Shown: positions 24,624-35,790 of the stretch, one piece after another
Layout of the letters: every line of letters begins with the position of its first letter
Numbering within the stretch: the first letter of the stretch is position 1
Origin: Coniferiporia sulphurascens
Taxonomy: Eukaryota > Basidiomycota > Agaricomycetes > Hymenochaetales > Hymenochaetaceae
Length of the DNA stretch: 64,000 nt
Direction of reading: 5' to 3'
NCBI GenBank assembly: GCA_002794785.1
Contig: NBBA01000005.1
Span: forward strand, 372,001 to 436,000
Notes under the pieces: model-generated
What the model was told of the DNA's origin: nothing
Seen by the model: only the letters and a program-made list of their open reading frames with translations
Databases searched by the model: none
Program-made: the position numbers and the translations under genes

Positions 24624-26324
24624 TTCCTAACAGCTTGTCCTTCGCTAACTTCTGCACCCTTCACTACTCCAACATTCTTCCTGTCCTCACATATGGGTTT
24701 CAACTCTGGTACACAGGCATTCAACAAAAATCCAAAATTCAGCACATGACTGTCGCTCAAAATCAAAGTTTATGTCTCCTTACTGGCACCTTTCGTATGA
24801 CACCATCCCATGCACTCCACCGCATCTCACACATCCTCCCTATCTCCATCCTCCTCAATAAATACAATCAATCAATGGCTCTTCGTCTTAATTGTCTTCC
24901 CTTAAACTCTCAACTTCTTAATTGTCTTCCATCTTCTTGGCCTCATCTTCCCACTTCCAAACCTCCTATCACTTCTCGCCACCAATCTTTGTCATCAAAA
25001 CCAAAAACCCAACTTCATCGCCTCGCTTTCCTCACCGATCCACGCACAGAACATATCAATCCCTATCTCGCTCATCCATCTCAACATTTACCCAGTAATC
25101 CATCTCAATATCATTTCAAAACTCTTTCTTACAACCTTGACTCCGGGGATTCTCTCTTAAACCGTAAAAACCAACAAAAAAACCACATTATTCTTCTTCA
25201 TGATTCTTTATCAAAAAATATTCACAATCTTTTAGTATATACAGACAGCTCAAAAAGTTACAAAAATAATCAATCCGTCACCATTTCTGCTTTTGTCATC
25301 TATCATAAATCCCAAGTCGTCGACCTTGGACATTTTTATTGCTCTCCATCTGGTTCCTCTTTCGATGCTGAAATGTATGCGCTCGCAAAATGTACAGAAC
25401 GTGTTACCCTTTTTCATCAACGCCATATTCTCACTTCATCACACATTCACAATATTCACTTTTTCTCTGATTCATCCTCATGTATTCTGGCTATTATCGA
25501 TTTATCCCCTCACACGGCTCAATCCCCTTCCAACATTTTCCGAAAATTTTCCGATTCTTTCACTTCTAACACTCGTCATCATATTCATCTTCATTGGTCC
25601 CCTGGTCATTCAGGCATCCCTGGCAATGAAATCGCAGACAAACTCATGCATTTTTCACCAATCAGTCGTCCTTTCATTCTAAAAACCATTGCGGGGGAAA
25701 GAGAAAACATTAACCAATACGTGAAAACCTCTTGGGCTAATCTCATCCGGAACACCAAAAACATATCAGACTCTGCATCATTCAACACCCTACCTGCAGT
25801 CCCATCGTTTAAACTCACCAATTTCTGGAAACAATTCTACTATCCTTGAGACATCTCATCGCACATCTTCCACGCAATCACAGGACATGGCCATTTTGGA
25901 GACTACTATCAGTGTTTCATTCCAACCATACCCATATCGTGCCTGTGCAGCAAACTTTTACAAACCCGGGATCATATCATCTGTCGTTGCCCGCTACTCA
26001 ACTTCGCACACGTCCAAGCCTTTGGGAATGCCATCCCGCCACCAGACCAAATTCTTTTTACTAAAGAACTTTACCTCCAAAAATTCGCTTCATTTTTGAA
26101 CTCTTCTAATGCATTTACAAAAGTGTTCACAGTTCACAACCCAATTCTTCCATCTTGAAATTTTCCCCCTTAGTTAAATCATCACTCCCTCTGAACCAAA
26201 AACCTCACAACACTTATCAATTAAAACCCAGACACTTTATACATTGTTAATCTCCTCTTGTACGAAACTTCATTTGGTCTCATATCCACGTCTTTTACTT
26301 TGTAATGTAGCGGTATATAAATGC

Positions 26325-26356
<32 letters not shown>

Positions 26357-26368
26357 GAGCGGAATTTA

Positions 26369-26574
26369 ACCCATGGTATGAATAACGGAGATCCAAAATT
26401 GTAAGCAGACAAAAAGAAAAGTTTCCATTCCCGAGCCGTCCTCCGAACAGGGATGGCATTGTCGTGACACCCTTAAGATGGAAGGGGGACGTGATGCTGC
26501 GTAAAAGTAGGCGGGACAGGACGTGCGCCGTGAATAAAATTATCTCGAAGCACACGAACAGCGGGTGTAGCCCA
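26369..26574. other. 3' flank of LINE1 insertion
   Basis: Resumed host DNA between LINE1 and the small membrane-protein ORF. Nothing is identified in it. Confidence 0.4.
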
Positions 26575-26931
26575 TCACACGACTCCCAGGAGCCCAGCCC
26601 CGGCCTTGATTCCACGTCCCCTCCATGCAGCCAGACTGATGCCAATGCAACTCAGGACGAAACCTGCAAATCTTTTGAAGGGAACAAGACCCAGGAACAA
26701 TATCAGTGTTCGAAGCCCAATACAATTGGCGAAGAATAATGTTCCTGCCCACCTGAAAAATGCAATTCGTGATATTGAGCGCTCTTCCATCGCTGTGCGT
26801 GACGACGCGAATATGCTCCTAAGGACGGCTGGGGTGACTGGTATACGCCCATTCGATGAGGACGGAGGGGAGAGCGGGACGCTTGCGTATGAGCGCTTTC
26901 CACCCTCGGAAGACGTAGAAGAAGTCGGCAT
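26575..26931 (-). CDS. small predicted membrane protein, unknown function
   Basis: A single ORF of 118 aa that I do not recognise. A Ser/Pro-rich N-terminus (about 1-33) is followed by a basic helix (LRSIFASSRTAMEER) and two hydrophobic stretches (about 62-82, WAGTLFFANCIGLRTLILFL, and 89-104), suggesting two membrane segments. It is divergent from GRR1, with about 200 bp between the starts, and its 3' end faces LINE1. Additional exons cannot be excluded because the C-terminus is unconserved. It could be a small organelle or ER membrane protein, or a non-coding promoter-side ORF. Confidence 0.5.
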   Translation of the reverse strand: MPTSSTSSEGGKRSYASVPLSPPSSSNGRIPVTPAVLRSIFASSRTAMEERSISRIAFFRWAGTLFFANCIGLRTLILFLGLVPFKRFAGFVLSCIGISLAAWRGRGIKAGAGLLGVV

Positions 26932-27131
26932 TTTGTATCAATTGTAGTTCATTAGCAAGAGCATCCAGAAAATAGTCGGAGAGCGTAAGCGATAGTCGAG
27001 CTGCAACTTGAAGCGGGCCCGGGGGAGATGAAGAGTACGCCACCCTTGTCGAGTCCGCATTTGGAAGTTGGTCAGTTGGGCACGCCTTCTCCTCATCGTC
27101 CTCAACTCTGGATAGCGACGACAACTAAGTC

Positions 27132-30100
27132 ATGGCGATGTATGCGAACTCGCCGAATAACTCGACAACCTCACTATCGTGCAGCGACGACGAGGAGATC
27201 AAAGACCTGCAGACATCCGTCTATCCTTACTATCCGAAGGATGCCGCCCCAGCCCAATGGTCCTCATCCACGCGCGGACAACGCCCGCAAACACCTCCCC
27301 ATTCTCCAGCATCGCATCTCCCTCCAGAAATCCTTATACATATTCTGCGCCAGATACACTCTCCGCGCGACCTGCACAACTCGCTACTTGTCTCACGAGC
27401 ATGGTGCGAATGCGCTGTCGAGCTGCTTTGGCATCGGCCAAGCTTTGCAGACCTCCCTCACTTTGTGCAGATGCTCAAGGTCATCTGGTCCGAGGGACAG
27501 ACGTTCGACTATTCGCGCTTTGTGCGCAGGCTCAACTTCATCTACCTCAGCAGAGAGCTTACGGATGCTCTCTTCATACGCCTGGCGAAGTGTGTTAAAC
27601 TAGAACGCTTAACACTAGTTAACTGTGCTGAACTCTCCGATGACGTCCTTTCGCGCGTCCTGCCGCTTTGTTCGAACTTAGTGGCCTTGGACTTGACCAA
27701 TATCACTTCGTGCACGGATAGAACTATCATCTTGCTCGCACAGTCCGCCACGAAGTTACAGGGCCTCAATCTTGGTGGATGTAAAAATATCACAGACGAA
27801 GGGGTTCTCGCCATTGCAGGGCACTGTCCATTACTTCGCCGAATCAAACTCAGCAACGTCAAACATATTACAGACAAGGCTGTTTCCGCACTCGCGAGAA
27901 AGTGCCCACTTTTGCTGGAAATCGACTTGCACGGATGTCCAAAGGTTACAGACGTGGCTGTCCGGGACTTGTGGACGCACCTGACGCACCTTCGCGACTT
28001 CCGTTTAGCGCAGTGCGCTGACCTTACCGATCTAGCTTTTCCAGCGAACCCGGAGACGGTTATCAACACACAGCTGGGTGTTCAACCTTTCCCTAACCAG
28101 ATGCCGGGGCCAAGCGACGGGCTCCCCCCCTTGCGGCTTCCACGTCTGTGCGAACATCTACGCATGCTGGACCTTACCTCGTGTGCGTTGATCACGGACG
28201 ATGCAGTCGCAGGTATCATTGCGAATGCACCGAAGATCAGAAATTTGTACTTGGCGAAATGCTCTCAGCTGACTGATGCTGCGGTTGAGAGCATTTGTAA
28301 GTTAGGGAAACATCTGCACTATCTGCATTTGGGACATGCATCGTCTATCACCGATAAGTCCGTGCGTACTTTGGCTCGTTCGTGCACCCGTCTGCGCTAC
28401 ATCGACCTTGCATGTGAGAGATTGCCTATTTCGGTCCATTGATATTTTAATGATTACAATTGATAGGCTGCCCTCTTCTTACGGATATGTCCGTTTTCGA
28501 GCTTTCAGGCCTTCCGAAACTTCGACGCATTGGACTGGTGCGCGTTACCAACCTTACAGACCAAGCCATTTTCTCTCTTGCGGACCGTCATTCGACGCTT
28601 GAACGAATCCATCTCTCGTACTGCGAGAATATTACAGTTCTAGCGATTCATTTCTTATTACAGCGTCTGGTGAAGCTCACGCACCTTAGTCTCACTGGAA
28701 TCCCTGCTTTCAGGAGACAAGAGCTTCAACAATTCTGTCGGTCACCACCAAGGGTTAGTTCTGCTCTATAGGAATTGTAGAGCTTGATTTCTAACGTGAC
28801 GAATTTACACTTAGGAATTCAATACAAATCAACGGGCAGCATTCTGTGTCTACTCGGGGAAAGGGGTTGACAACTTACGAATGTACCTCGCCGAACTTAT
28901 GGCGCACGTCCAAGCTCAAAGTGATACAGGCGATAATGACACGGATTACGATGCAGAGGAGGAAGAAGAGTTTCCGGGCCCGAGCGATCAAGGTAGTCGT
29001 GTTATCGGAGTTGATTCCGTGGAGACGCCCAGGGTCGCATACGCAACAGTACACGACTGGAGAATGCCGTCAGAAGGAACGGTAATCGCTCACGAAGAGT
29101 TTTTCGAGGACAGTGTCCATGGACGCACGATCCTATTGCCTTCCACTATTACCACCGTTCGCGGCCGCGCGGCGCGCACGATAGTCCAGCGGACTGAGGT
29201 CCCGGAGCCTGCTCATGCAGTGATCGAGGACGCAAACCCGAGCTCAGTGTCGACTACGCCGAGCCCAACTATCCAGCCTTCCCCTTCGCACACTCTCACG
29301 AGTACGGGCAGTTCAAATGGGACCCGTGGTTTCGGTCAAGATCCCATCGTTGAACCTTCGTCCCCATCTCCCCAGCTAACACCATACGCGTCGCGGCATG
29401 ATGCTTTCTATACTCCCACGTTTATACGCTCTAGTTCCCACGTGAGCGATGCGGCTTCTAATCGCTCAGCACATAGTTCCGGGACAAATAACACAAACAC
29501 CTCCACCTCAAACGGTGCAACGTTTTTCCATTTAAACGGACAATCGCCGTCCGACCCGATGCCGGCGGTGCGCAGGGGCGTCTACACTCCGGACCTAGTG
29601 CTCGCAGAACTCGGGCATGGCAACGGGACAGGCGTCGCTGGTCCAGGGCCGAACACATTGCAGCAAGCCGCCTGGTGCTCTGAAAGTTCGTCTTCCTCGC
29701 CACGAGGCGACACCGCTCGACCTAAAAGCGATTACCTAGGTACGAACTACTCAGATCCAGCCTTACACGCCGGCAGCGCTAGAGAACCTCCTGCAATACT
29801 CACGGACACGCCAAATTCCTCCTACTGTCGACGGTCATCTCACGAATCGGAGCCCCTTATTCACCACGACCATCACGATCCCTTATCTCCGATTCCTTAT
29901 CTTTCAAGTTCTTCGACGGATAGGGAGCTACAAGAGTCTGTACACTCTGCATTGACCGGTTCGAACTCGTCGCTGGGAATTATCCAAGAGGACTCCGCAG
30001 CAGACAGTCGCGGTCGGAGCGTGCGGAGGAGCCTCAAAAACACGCTGAACGTTGCTGAGCACTACGCAAGCGCTCTGTTTTTCGGGCGGGCTGGTTCTGC

Positions 30101-30176
30101 ATCTTCGTCGGCACGGGAAAGGACAGGAAATGTTAATGGTAGTGCTGGCCCATTGAATGGTCATAGCAATCGATGA
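27132..30176 (+). CDS. GRR1: GRR1-like F-box/leucine-rich-repeat protein
   Basis: Three exons: 27132-28413, 28467-28753 and 28815-30176, giving 976 aa. The F-box is at about 60-106 (LPPEILIHILRQIHSPRDL). About a dozen cysteine-containing LRRs (CxxLTDxxV type) follow to about residue 525, interrupted by a short Pro/Gly loop (GPSDGLPPLRLPRL). The sequence FCVYSGKGVDNLRMYL after the last repeat is typical of GRR1 orthologues. The roughly 440-aa tail is acidic and then Ser/Thr/Pro-rich and low complexity. GRR1 recruits phosphorylated substrates such as G1 cyclins and nutrient-sensing factors to the SCF ubiquitin ligase. It is unrelated in detail to the lineage-specific F-box family at the left edge. 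Confidence 0.93.
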
Positions 30177-30731
30177 AATTCGATGCTTCTCTTTGCGTGA
30201 CAATGGATACATATAGGTGAGTCCCGCCAGCCGCATGCTCCGGTGTGCCGGTGATAACAAGGAGTCTGATGCATTAAAGTTTATAGTGAAGTTGCGAAAA
30301 ATGCCTGGAAAATGTGCCCTCGTGTATTAACATGCTGCACTACTCATGTACTCAGGATTTCTGCGTTGATGGATCATGACATTATGTTTCCTTGGGACTC
30401 CTTGTCACATAGAATCCATCTCCCTTGCTGGAGCGTATGGTGTATCGGAGTCTCTCTGTGTGCCATTTCACTTGTAACATTAACCGAATCTTTCGATGCT
30501 CATGCCTATACAACTACTATACATCTCATATTCTTACGGTAAAAGGGCAACTTGTGGAGTAGAGTTCATTCAATCCGTGATCGTTATCGTGGGATAATAA
30601 TGCTCAAAGTAGTGTGCTGTAAAATAGTGTCTAATTATTTTGAACTTACGGTCGCGACACCGTCTCGTTCAAACGCTATGTCGTTTTTAAGCTCCTCAAG
30701 TTTCGACAGCACAAGAAACACGCCGAGCACG
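30177..30731. other. intergenic between GRR1 and NAA10
   Basis: 3' flank of GRR1 and promoter of NAA10. No gene is supported. Confidence 0.5.
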
Positions 30732-31548
30732 ATGAATATTCGCGTAGCACGGGTTCGCCGCGTTGCCTCCGATTATTTGTGCCGCCTCCCATTCTAAGCA
30801 TGAACGTCCAGTGCAGGTCGACGATTTGATGGGTATGCAGGCTTGCAACCTGCAGAACTTGCCCGAGAACTACACTATGAAATACTGTGCGTGATTTAAT
30901 CAATAAACGTGTATCCTCACTTTGGCACACACGTTGAAGCCTTTGCTGTTTTATAGACCTGTACCATTTGTTGTCGTGGCCGAGTCTGTCATATGTGGCG
31001 GAGGACCACAAGGGGCGGATTGTTGGGTATATCCTCGCAAAAATGTGAGTCATAAGCTTCAAAGACGCGATGCTATCCTCAATTACTAATCTTGTGTGTA
31101 CAGGGAAGATGATCTTCAAGCTGGAGAAGACCCACACGGGCACGTCACGTCGATTTCAGTAATCCGAGGGTATCGCCGTCTGGGAATCGCAAAAAAACTG
31201 ATGCTGCAGTCCCGTGAGTTTCGCGCACTTAAGACGCGTGTTGTGATTGAGAAGGAGCTCATGAAAATGTGCCTTCGTACGTTCTGTTGCAGAGGAAGCA
31301 ATGGCGACGATATACAAAGCAGCATACGTGTCTTTGCATGTACGGAAGTCGAACCGCGCTGCGATCGGCCTGTACAGAGGTACTCTAGGCTTCGCGGAAG
31401 ACGGTGTGGAGAAGAAATACTGTGAGCGTTGCGACCAACCCGCGTTCATGTGGACATTCCTTTTCAATCTGCATGGCTGACGCTATCCTCTCCACTAGAT
31501 GCTGACGGAGAGGACGCGTATGCCATGCGCCTTTCACTAAAACCCTGA
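30732..31548 (+). CDS. NAA10: N-terminal acetyltransferase A catalytic subunit (Ard1/Naa10)
   Basis: Six exons: 30732-30752, 30817-30886, 30957-31044, 31104-31213, 31293-31421 and 31499-31548, giving 155 aa. The first exon is only 21 nt (MNIRVAR) and joins to [19 protein letters not shown], the hallmark N-terminus. The GNAT fold is complete: HGHVTSISV, the acetyl-CoA loop [12 protein letters not shown], and YGxxLGF-type [18 protein letters not shown], ending [10 protein letters not shown]. The enzyme acetylates nascent protein N-termini after Met removal, bound to Naa15 at the ribosome. Splice phases are consistent across all five introns, so the gene appears functional. Confidence 0.95.
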
Positions 31549-31721
31549 TACTTTGTTTGGCTTGCACACAAGCTCTCTGCTGTGACTCCGTGAGGTCGTA
31601 ATAACACCAGCAAATATATTTCACCTGGAAACTATACGCGAGATATAAGCCATGTACGTACTTGAGATCCAACTAAACACTAAGACGGAAAGACAAGTAA
31701 AGAGGAAAAAGAAGAAAAACT

Positions 31722-33204
31722 TCAAAAGAGCCGCTTTTGCTCAATCCATTCGACGCAACTATGCACAACTATGGCTTGTCTGATTATTTCCCCAGCCTCT
31801 AACCCTAGTTTACGATAACCGTCATTCGTACTGGGTTTAAACATACCAGTATGTGCCTGTATTTCGTCTTTGGCGACGTTGTTTCGGGCGAAAAGGAATT
31901 TCGAGTTCAGGGATGAATTATCCAGCGGCGGCAGCTCGACGAAGGTGCGATTATCATAGTAGTCGGGGGGCTTTGCTGGCAGGAGCGTACAAATGCTGAA
32001 GGAGGGATGAAGAACTATTTAGTCTCACCGTCAATCTCAAAGAAAAAGATAACGTAAGTTACTTTCTGAACAGTACGTTTCGGGACCCCTCGATCTCTAC
32101 AAGTCTCCCCACCCGGCTCGCCAAGCTGTCTTCATCCCAAAGCGCGCCTACATATTTCAAGTGGTCCGTAGCCCATTTGTAACCTTTCTCGATATCCCGG
32201 CGTCGCATATATGCGGCGCCAGCTGCTGCCCCGCAGAGTAAAAGCCCACCGGCAACGTATGCGGCTGGTGCTATCCATCTACCCCATGATAACACCGGTG
32301 CTGAAGCTTGAGCGGAGTTGATCGTTTCTGCTACATAGCGCTCAGGCGACATTAATGAACCGGATCCGAGGATTGCGCCCAAGGTTGAAGCGACCTGATG
32401 GGCAGCCCGAGCTATTCGTACCACCCTACCGGCTTTTTTCTTGAACTCGAGTTGGCGCAATCCAAAATACTGGAACTCACACATTAATTTTCTAGTCTTA
32501 CAGTATTTCGAACGGAGGACGTACTGGCGTGTCAAATCCAATACACGCGATAATGTTAGGCCGTAGTGGCTCTCCCCTTCCTGAGCAAGATGTAACCAAC
32601 CCAATAAGTGTATCAGCGGCAACAAGACCGCCCATGCTGTTGATATGTCCCCGTTTGTAAACAAGAGAGGCGAATTTGGGATTTACTAACCTGTGTCCGC
32701 ACAATACGACCTTTACTGTCTGGGCTCCCCCATCCCCATCTCTGAATGATTCTCTACTGGCTACTTGCGCTGCTAGCCAAGTCTTTAAGTTTTCCACTGC
32801 GTTATTCTGTTTTGGCGGAGTACGTCACTAAAATTCGAGCCAGAAAAGGCACGAAGTTTACCATTTCCCCTTTTGTCTGTGGACGTGATTTTTAGTTCAG
32901 TTTAGATCACTTGCACTCGGAAGGGGAAACTAATAGCATACCGGGTAAGTGGGGAAAACGATAGACTCCACGACATGATCTTTGTGGTTTTCTGCTACAA
33001 TGTGCTGCAGCACATTTGGAAAATCGGCAAAGGTGGAATCGGAGCCTATGAACCTGCAGAAATATAGCGTCGATACACATGGAAGGGCGCAATGACAGTA
33101 CGATACCCATGAATAAAGACTATTAGGAGCAACTTTTCAGGTCCAATCAAAGGGGTGTCTCTCTTTTTTCTTGGCCGAAAATTATATCCGGTGTGGAAGA
33201 CCAT
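31722..33204 (-). CDS. serine esterase-like alpha/beta hydrolase, paralogue A
   Basis: Seven exons: 33204-33107, 33053-32942, 32876-32862 (15 nt), 32806-32691, 32636-32525, 32469-32063 and 31995-31722, giving 377 aa. The LLIVFIHGF strand and oxyanion loop (31-34), nucleophile GHSMG (Ser114), acid in DTP (Asp149) and a C-terminal His in DEIQAHTGMF form an expected catalytic triad. A Gly/Ala-rich hydrophobic segment (WIAPAAYVAGGLLLCGAAAG) is a likely single membrane anchor. It resembles the fungal DUF676/putative serine esterase group; the substrate is unknown (lipid ester likely). It is the first of three tandem paralogues on the same strand, with exon lengths 112, 15, 116, 112 and 407 shared with copy B. 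Confidence 0.85.
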
Positions 33205-34268
33205 ATTCCTCGTAGGATTTAGTGAACGTGTTTAACGTCAAGCACGATATTTAGCACAGGCCAGAAAAAAGGGACCAGAGAAAAGCAGTGTGAGATCCTT
33301 GTATTAATGGGTTTAGGCCGAGCTAGCGACTTCTCCAGGGCCCAGGTGAAGGGGAGGGACCAGCCCTTTATAGGGCTACAAAGCAGCTAGCCAGCATGGT
33401 AGTCCTCGGTCACGTAGTATACCCGCATTGGCTAATTTTCAAGAAGCAAGACAGCAGCTGGCATGCTGCCGTGAACGGGCCCAGTCAGGACAGACGCTTA
33501 CACCGGCCTGGCGTCTGCGTCTGACTCTACCAACGATGACCCTCATATCTGGCAAGATTTTCGGAAGTCGAAATTGTCGGCTGCGGTGAGAATGAATTTG
33601 CTATAGAGATATCACCAGCGTCAAGACCCCAGCATGAAAGGAGCACGATGTGAGCAACGGTGGTCAAGTTTGGAAGTTAGAGGGAGGCTTGACTACACAG
33701 TACTTCCTTTTCAGGAACGTCATTCCAAGGAGTCGCCGCCCCAATCCTAGGCAACATTCCACTTTATAGCATTTATCCATTTTGCAAATGTCTTAGGCTC
33801 AAGAATATAATCCTATTCAAGTTCTTTATTGTAATTTCTGAAGTCTTCATGAGCGATCAAACCTGCACGGTACTTCAACACTCTGTTCTCCGGATTCTGT
33901 GGCTTGCTGGTCACAGCACTAGTGTCTTTTCATACTCGAGGAGCTGCTGCTTGCTAAATTGCTCTGTCACGCCATGCACGAGCCAACGAAACGAACACGA
34001 AGTTGCGAGCGCTTTCTTGTGATCCCAGAAGTGTGGAGAACCCTCGGGAGCTCCGCGTTCCGTTTCCCATGCGTCGTCCCTTCCTACTGAAGTTGACGAG
34101 CAGTTGATCCTGTCAATTATCTTGTCAAGATTATAATGTAAGGGAGCGGCAAAGAAGAATTTGTAAAGTTATAAAGAAAACAACGGTGCAGTAATTTAAA
34201 CCGGTTCGTATCTCTCTGTGGGCAATCTACATCACCCGGCCGTTCGTCAGAATATCATATAGACGGGT
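33205..34268. other. intergenic between esterases A and B
   Basis: About 1.06 kb. No gene is supported. It contains the promoter of A and the 3' flank of B, and a CCCTTTATAGGGC block near 33363. Confidence 0.45.
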
Positions 34269-35790
34269 TCAATTAACAAGGTGGTAAAGGAGGGGGATGG
34301 TGGGGCTAAAGGTCATGAAAATATCTTCTACGCGGTCTACTCGAAACGACGAATTGATGGCCCCTCTGACTATCTCCTCCACCTCTAAGCCGAGCCTGTG
34401 ATAACCGTCATTCGTGTCGGGCTTGAACATACCAGTATGTGCCTGTATTTCGTCTTTAGCAAAGTTATTCTGAGCGGGAAGAAACTTCGAATTCAAGGGC
34501 GAATTATTCGGCGGCAAGGCGACGAAGGTGCGTGTGTTAGGATAGTCAGGGGGCTGCGCTGGAAGGAGCGTATAAAGACTGGAGGAAGATAAGGGATCAT
34601 TAATTTCACTGTATGGGAACAAAGAGAGGAACTGAAAAAATCACTTCCTAAACGTTATACACAGGGAGTTCTCGATCTCCTCGAGTTTCTCCATGCGTTT
34701 CGTCAAATTATCTTTGTCCCAAAGCGTGCCTATATATTTCAAGTGGTCCGTCGCCCATTTGTAGCCAGCCCCAATGTTGTCACGTTTGTAATATGCAGCC
34801 CCAGCTGCGGCCCCGCTTAGCAGTAGCCCTCCCGCGGCGTACGCAGTCTGCGCTACCCATGTAGCCCAGAGTGATCCAGATACCGGAACTGGTGAGGCAG
34901 CAACGGCCGTTACCGCCATTTGCGCAGAAGTCACCGGCTGAGAGGAATTGAAAAACGATCCCAGCGTCGAGGCAACCTGATGGGCGCCATGCACGTATCG
35001 AAGCGCTTTGGTGACCTTCGTTTCTAGTTCGAGTGAACCTAATCCAAGATACTGAGATTCACTAGTTAGTTTTCTACGAGAACACTTTCGGATCGAGAAC
35101 TTGCCGGTGTGTCTAACGCAATACATGCGATGATCCTAGGCCACAGTAAGGCCTCGTTTTCCGGACGAGATGCAACTAATCCAATTAGCGTATCGGCAGC
35201 GACAAGGCCACCCATGCTGATGGTGTATTAGCCCTTGCGCAGCCTGAAAAAATGGCATTCGCCGACCTGTGTCCACAAAGTACGACCTTCACTTTTCTAG
35301 AAGCCCAACCCTTACCATTTCCAACTTCCTTCTCTTTCACGAGAGCCGTTAGCCAACATGTGAAGTGTTTTACGGCATCATCCTGTGCAGGTAGAGTGGG
35401 TCACAACCGCCCAAGCTCGAGAGAATATATTATTACCAGTTCTCCCCTTGTCTGTACCAAGTGATGACACATTATCACCGACAGAATTAGGCTAAAGGGA
35501 AAACCGATATACCGAGTAGGTGGGGAAAATGATGGATTCTACATCAAGATCGCCGTTGCTTTCCGATACGATGCGTTGGAGCATCCCAGGAAAATCGGAG
35601 AATGTAGATTCGGAGCCCCTGAACCTGTTGAGGAATGGTGTAAATGTGCATGGAAAGACGCGGATACGAAATTGTACCCATGGATAAAAATTAATAAGAT
35701 CAGATCCTTAGGAAGAGCCAGTAGGTCATTTTTCTGTCCTTGGCCTAGCCAAGGATTGTCGCTGGGCAAGTAGAGCAGATTACTGGCCAT
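34269..35790 (-). CDS. serine esterase-like alpha/beta hydrolase, paralogue B
   Basis: Seven exons: 35790-35678, 35624-35513, 35451-35437 (15 nt), 35382-35267, 35216-35105, 35051-34645 and 34578-34269, giving 394 aa. FIHGF and GHSMGG (Ser119), the DTP Asp and DEIQAHTGMF His are present, plus the WVAQTAYAAGGLLLSGAAAG membrane segment. Intron 5 uses a GC donor (CCG|GCAAGT, 35099-35104); no GT donor keeps the frame there, and both paralogues have GT at this junction. The start at 35790 (MASNLLYLP) gives an exon 1 equal in design to those of A and C. Function is as for A: probable membrane-bound esterase, substrate unknown. Confidence 0.85.

Larger units (their letters stand above)
22595..24632 (-). 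mobile_element. solo LTR A in LINE1 ORF2, itself split by LTR B
   Basis: The ends are TGTTAGG...CCTAACA (TG...CA), flanked by a 5-bp duplication GCTTG at 22590-22594 and 24633-24637. Removing LTR B (559 bp) and its duplication leaves 1474 bp. No internal retrotransposon genes or second LTR are present, so it is a solo LTR. Read on the minus strand it has a TATATAAGG box near its 3' third (about 22770) and an ORF in its 5' half. The ORF2 frame of LINE1 resumes exactly at the right edge (RGL|SFANFC). Confidence 0.87.
20183..26158 (+). pseudogene. LINE1 ORF2: APE endonuclease, reverse transcriptase, RNase H; interrupted
   Basis: It starts at ATG 20183 inside the ORF1 stop and is read in one frame to TGA 26156. 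That is about 1310 codons once LTR A and its 5-bp duplication (2043 nt, a multiple of 3) are removed. Endonuclease: LQLNVAKSG, MGDFNIHHTEW, SSDHIPI. RT: motif A NIKGYFDNVNH, motif B IPQGSPISPIL, motif C YVDD. RNase H: YTDSS, DAEMYAL, FSDSS, HWSPGHSGIPGNEIADKL. Tail: C-x-C...H..C motif after GHGHFGDYY. In-frame stops are TGA at 20318, 20444, 20795, 20990, 21353, 21749, 21815 and 25847; none is TAA or TAG. The first catalytic Asp of RT motif A is Asn (AAC at 21959-21961), so this copy should be RT-dead. Confidence 0.9.
17629..26354 (+). mobile_element. LINE1: full-length Tad-type non-LTR retrotransposon, interrupted by LTR A
   Basis: The element has a 5' leader (17629-17822), ORF1 with zinc knuckles, ORF2 with AP endonuclease, reverse transcriptase, RNase H and a C-terminal zinc motif, a short 3' UTR, and 25 A at 26332-26356 (the last two may belong to the duplication). 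It is flanked by a duplication of at least 12 bp. About 6.7 kb remains after removing the 2038-bp LTR A insertion and its 5-bp duplication. The domain set with RNase H matches the fungal Tad clade. Its 3' tip (AAATGCAAAATTTAAAA) resembles that of LINE2 (AAATGCATTTAAAA). The sense strand is strikingly G-poor. Coding frames are unbroken by indels but hold ten TGA codons. Confidence 0.92.

Noticed and set aside
22595..24632. Complete LTR retrotransposon inside LINE1
   Set aside because: No protease, RT, integrase or paired LTRs; the ends and 5-bp duplication fit a solo LTR containing another solo LTR.
17823..26158. Claim of a reassigned genetic code for the host
   Set aside because: Host genes in the window use TGA as a normal terminator (CDC7, protease, GRR1 and NAA10 all end in TGA), so any recoding would be limited to the LINEs, and CpG decay explains the data more simply.
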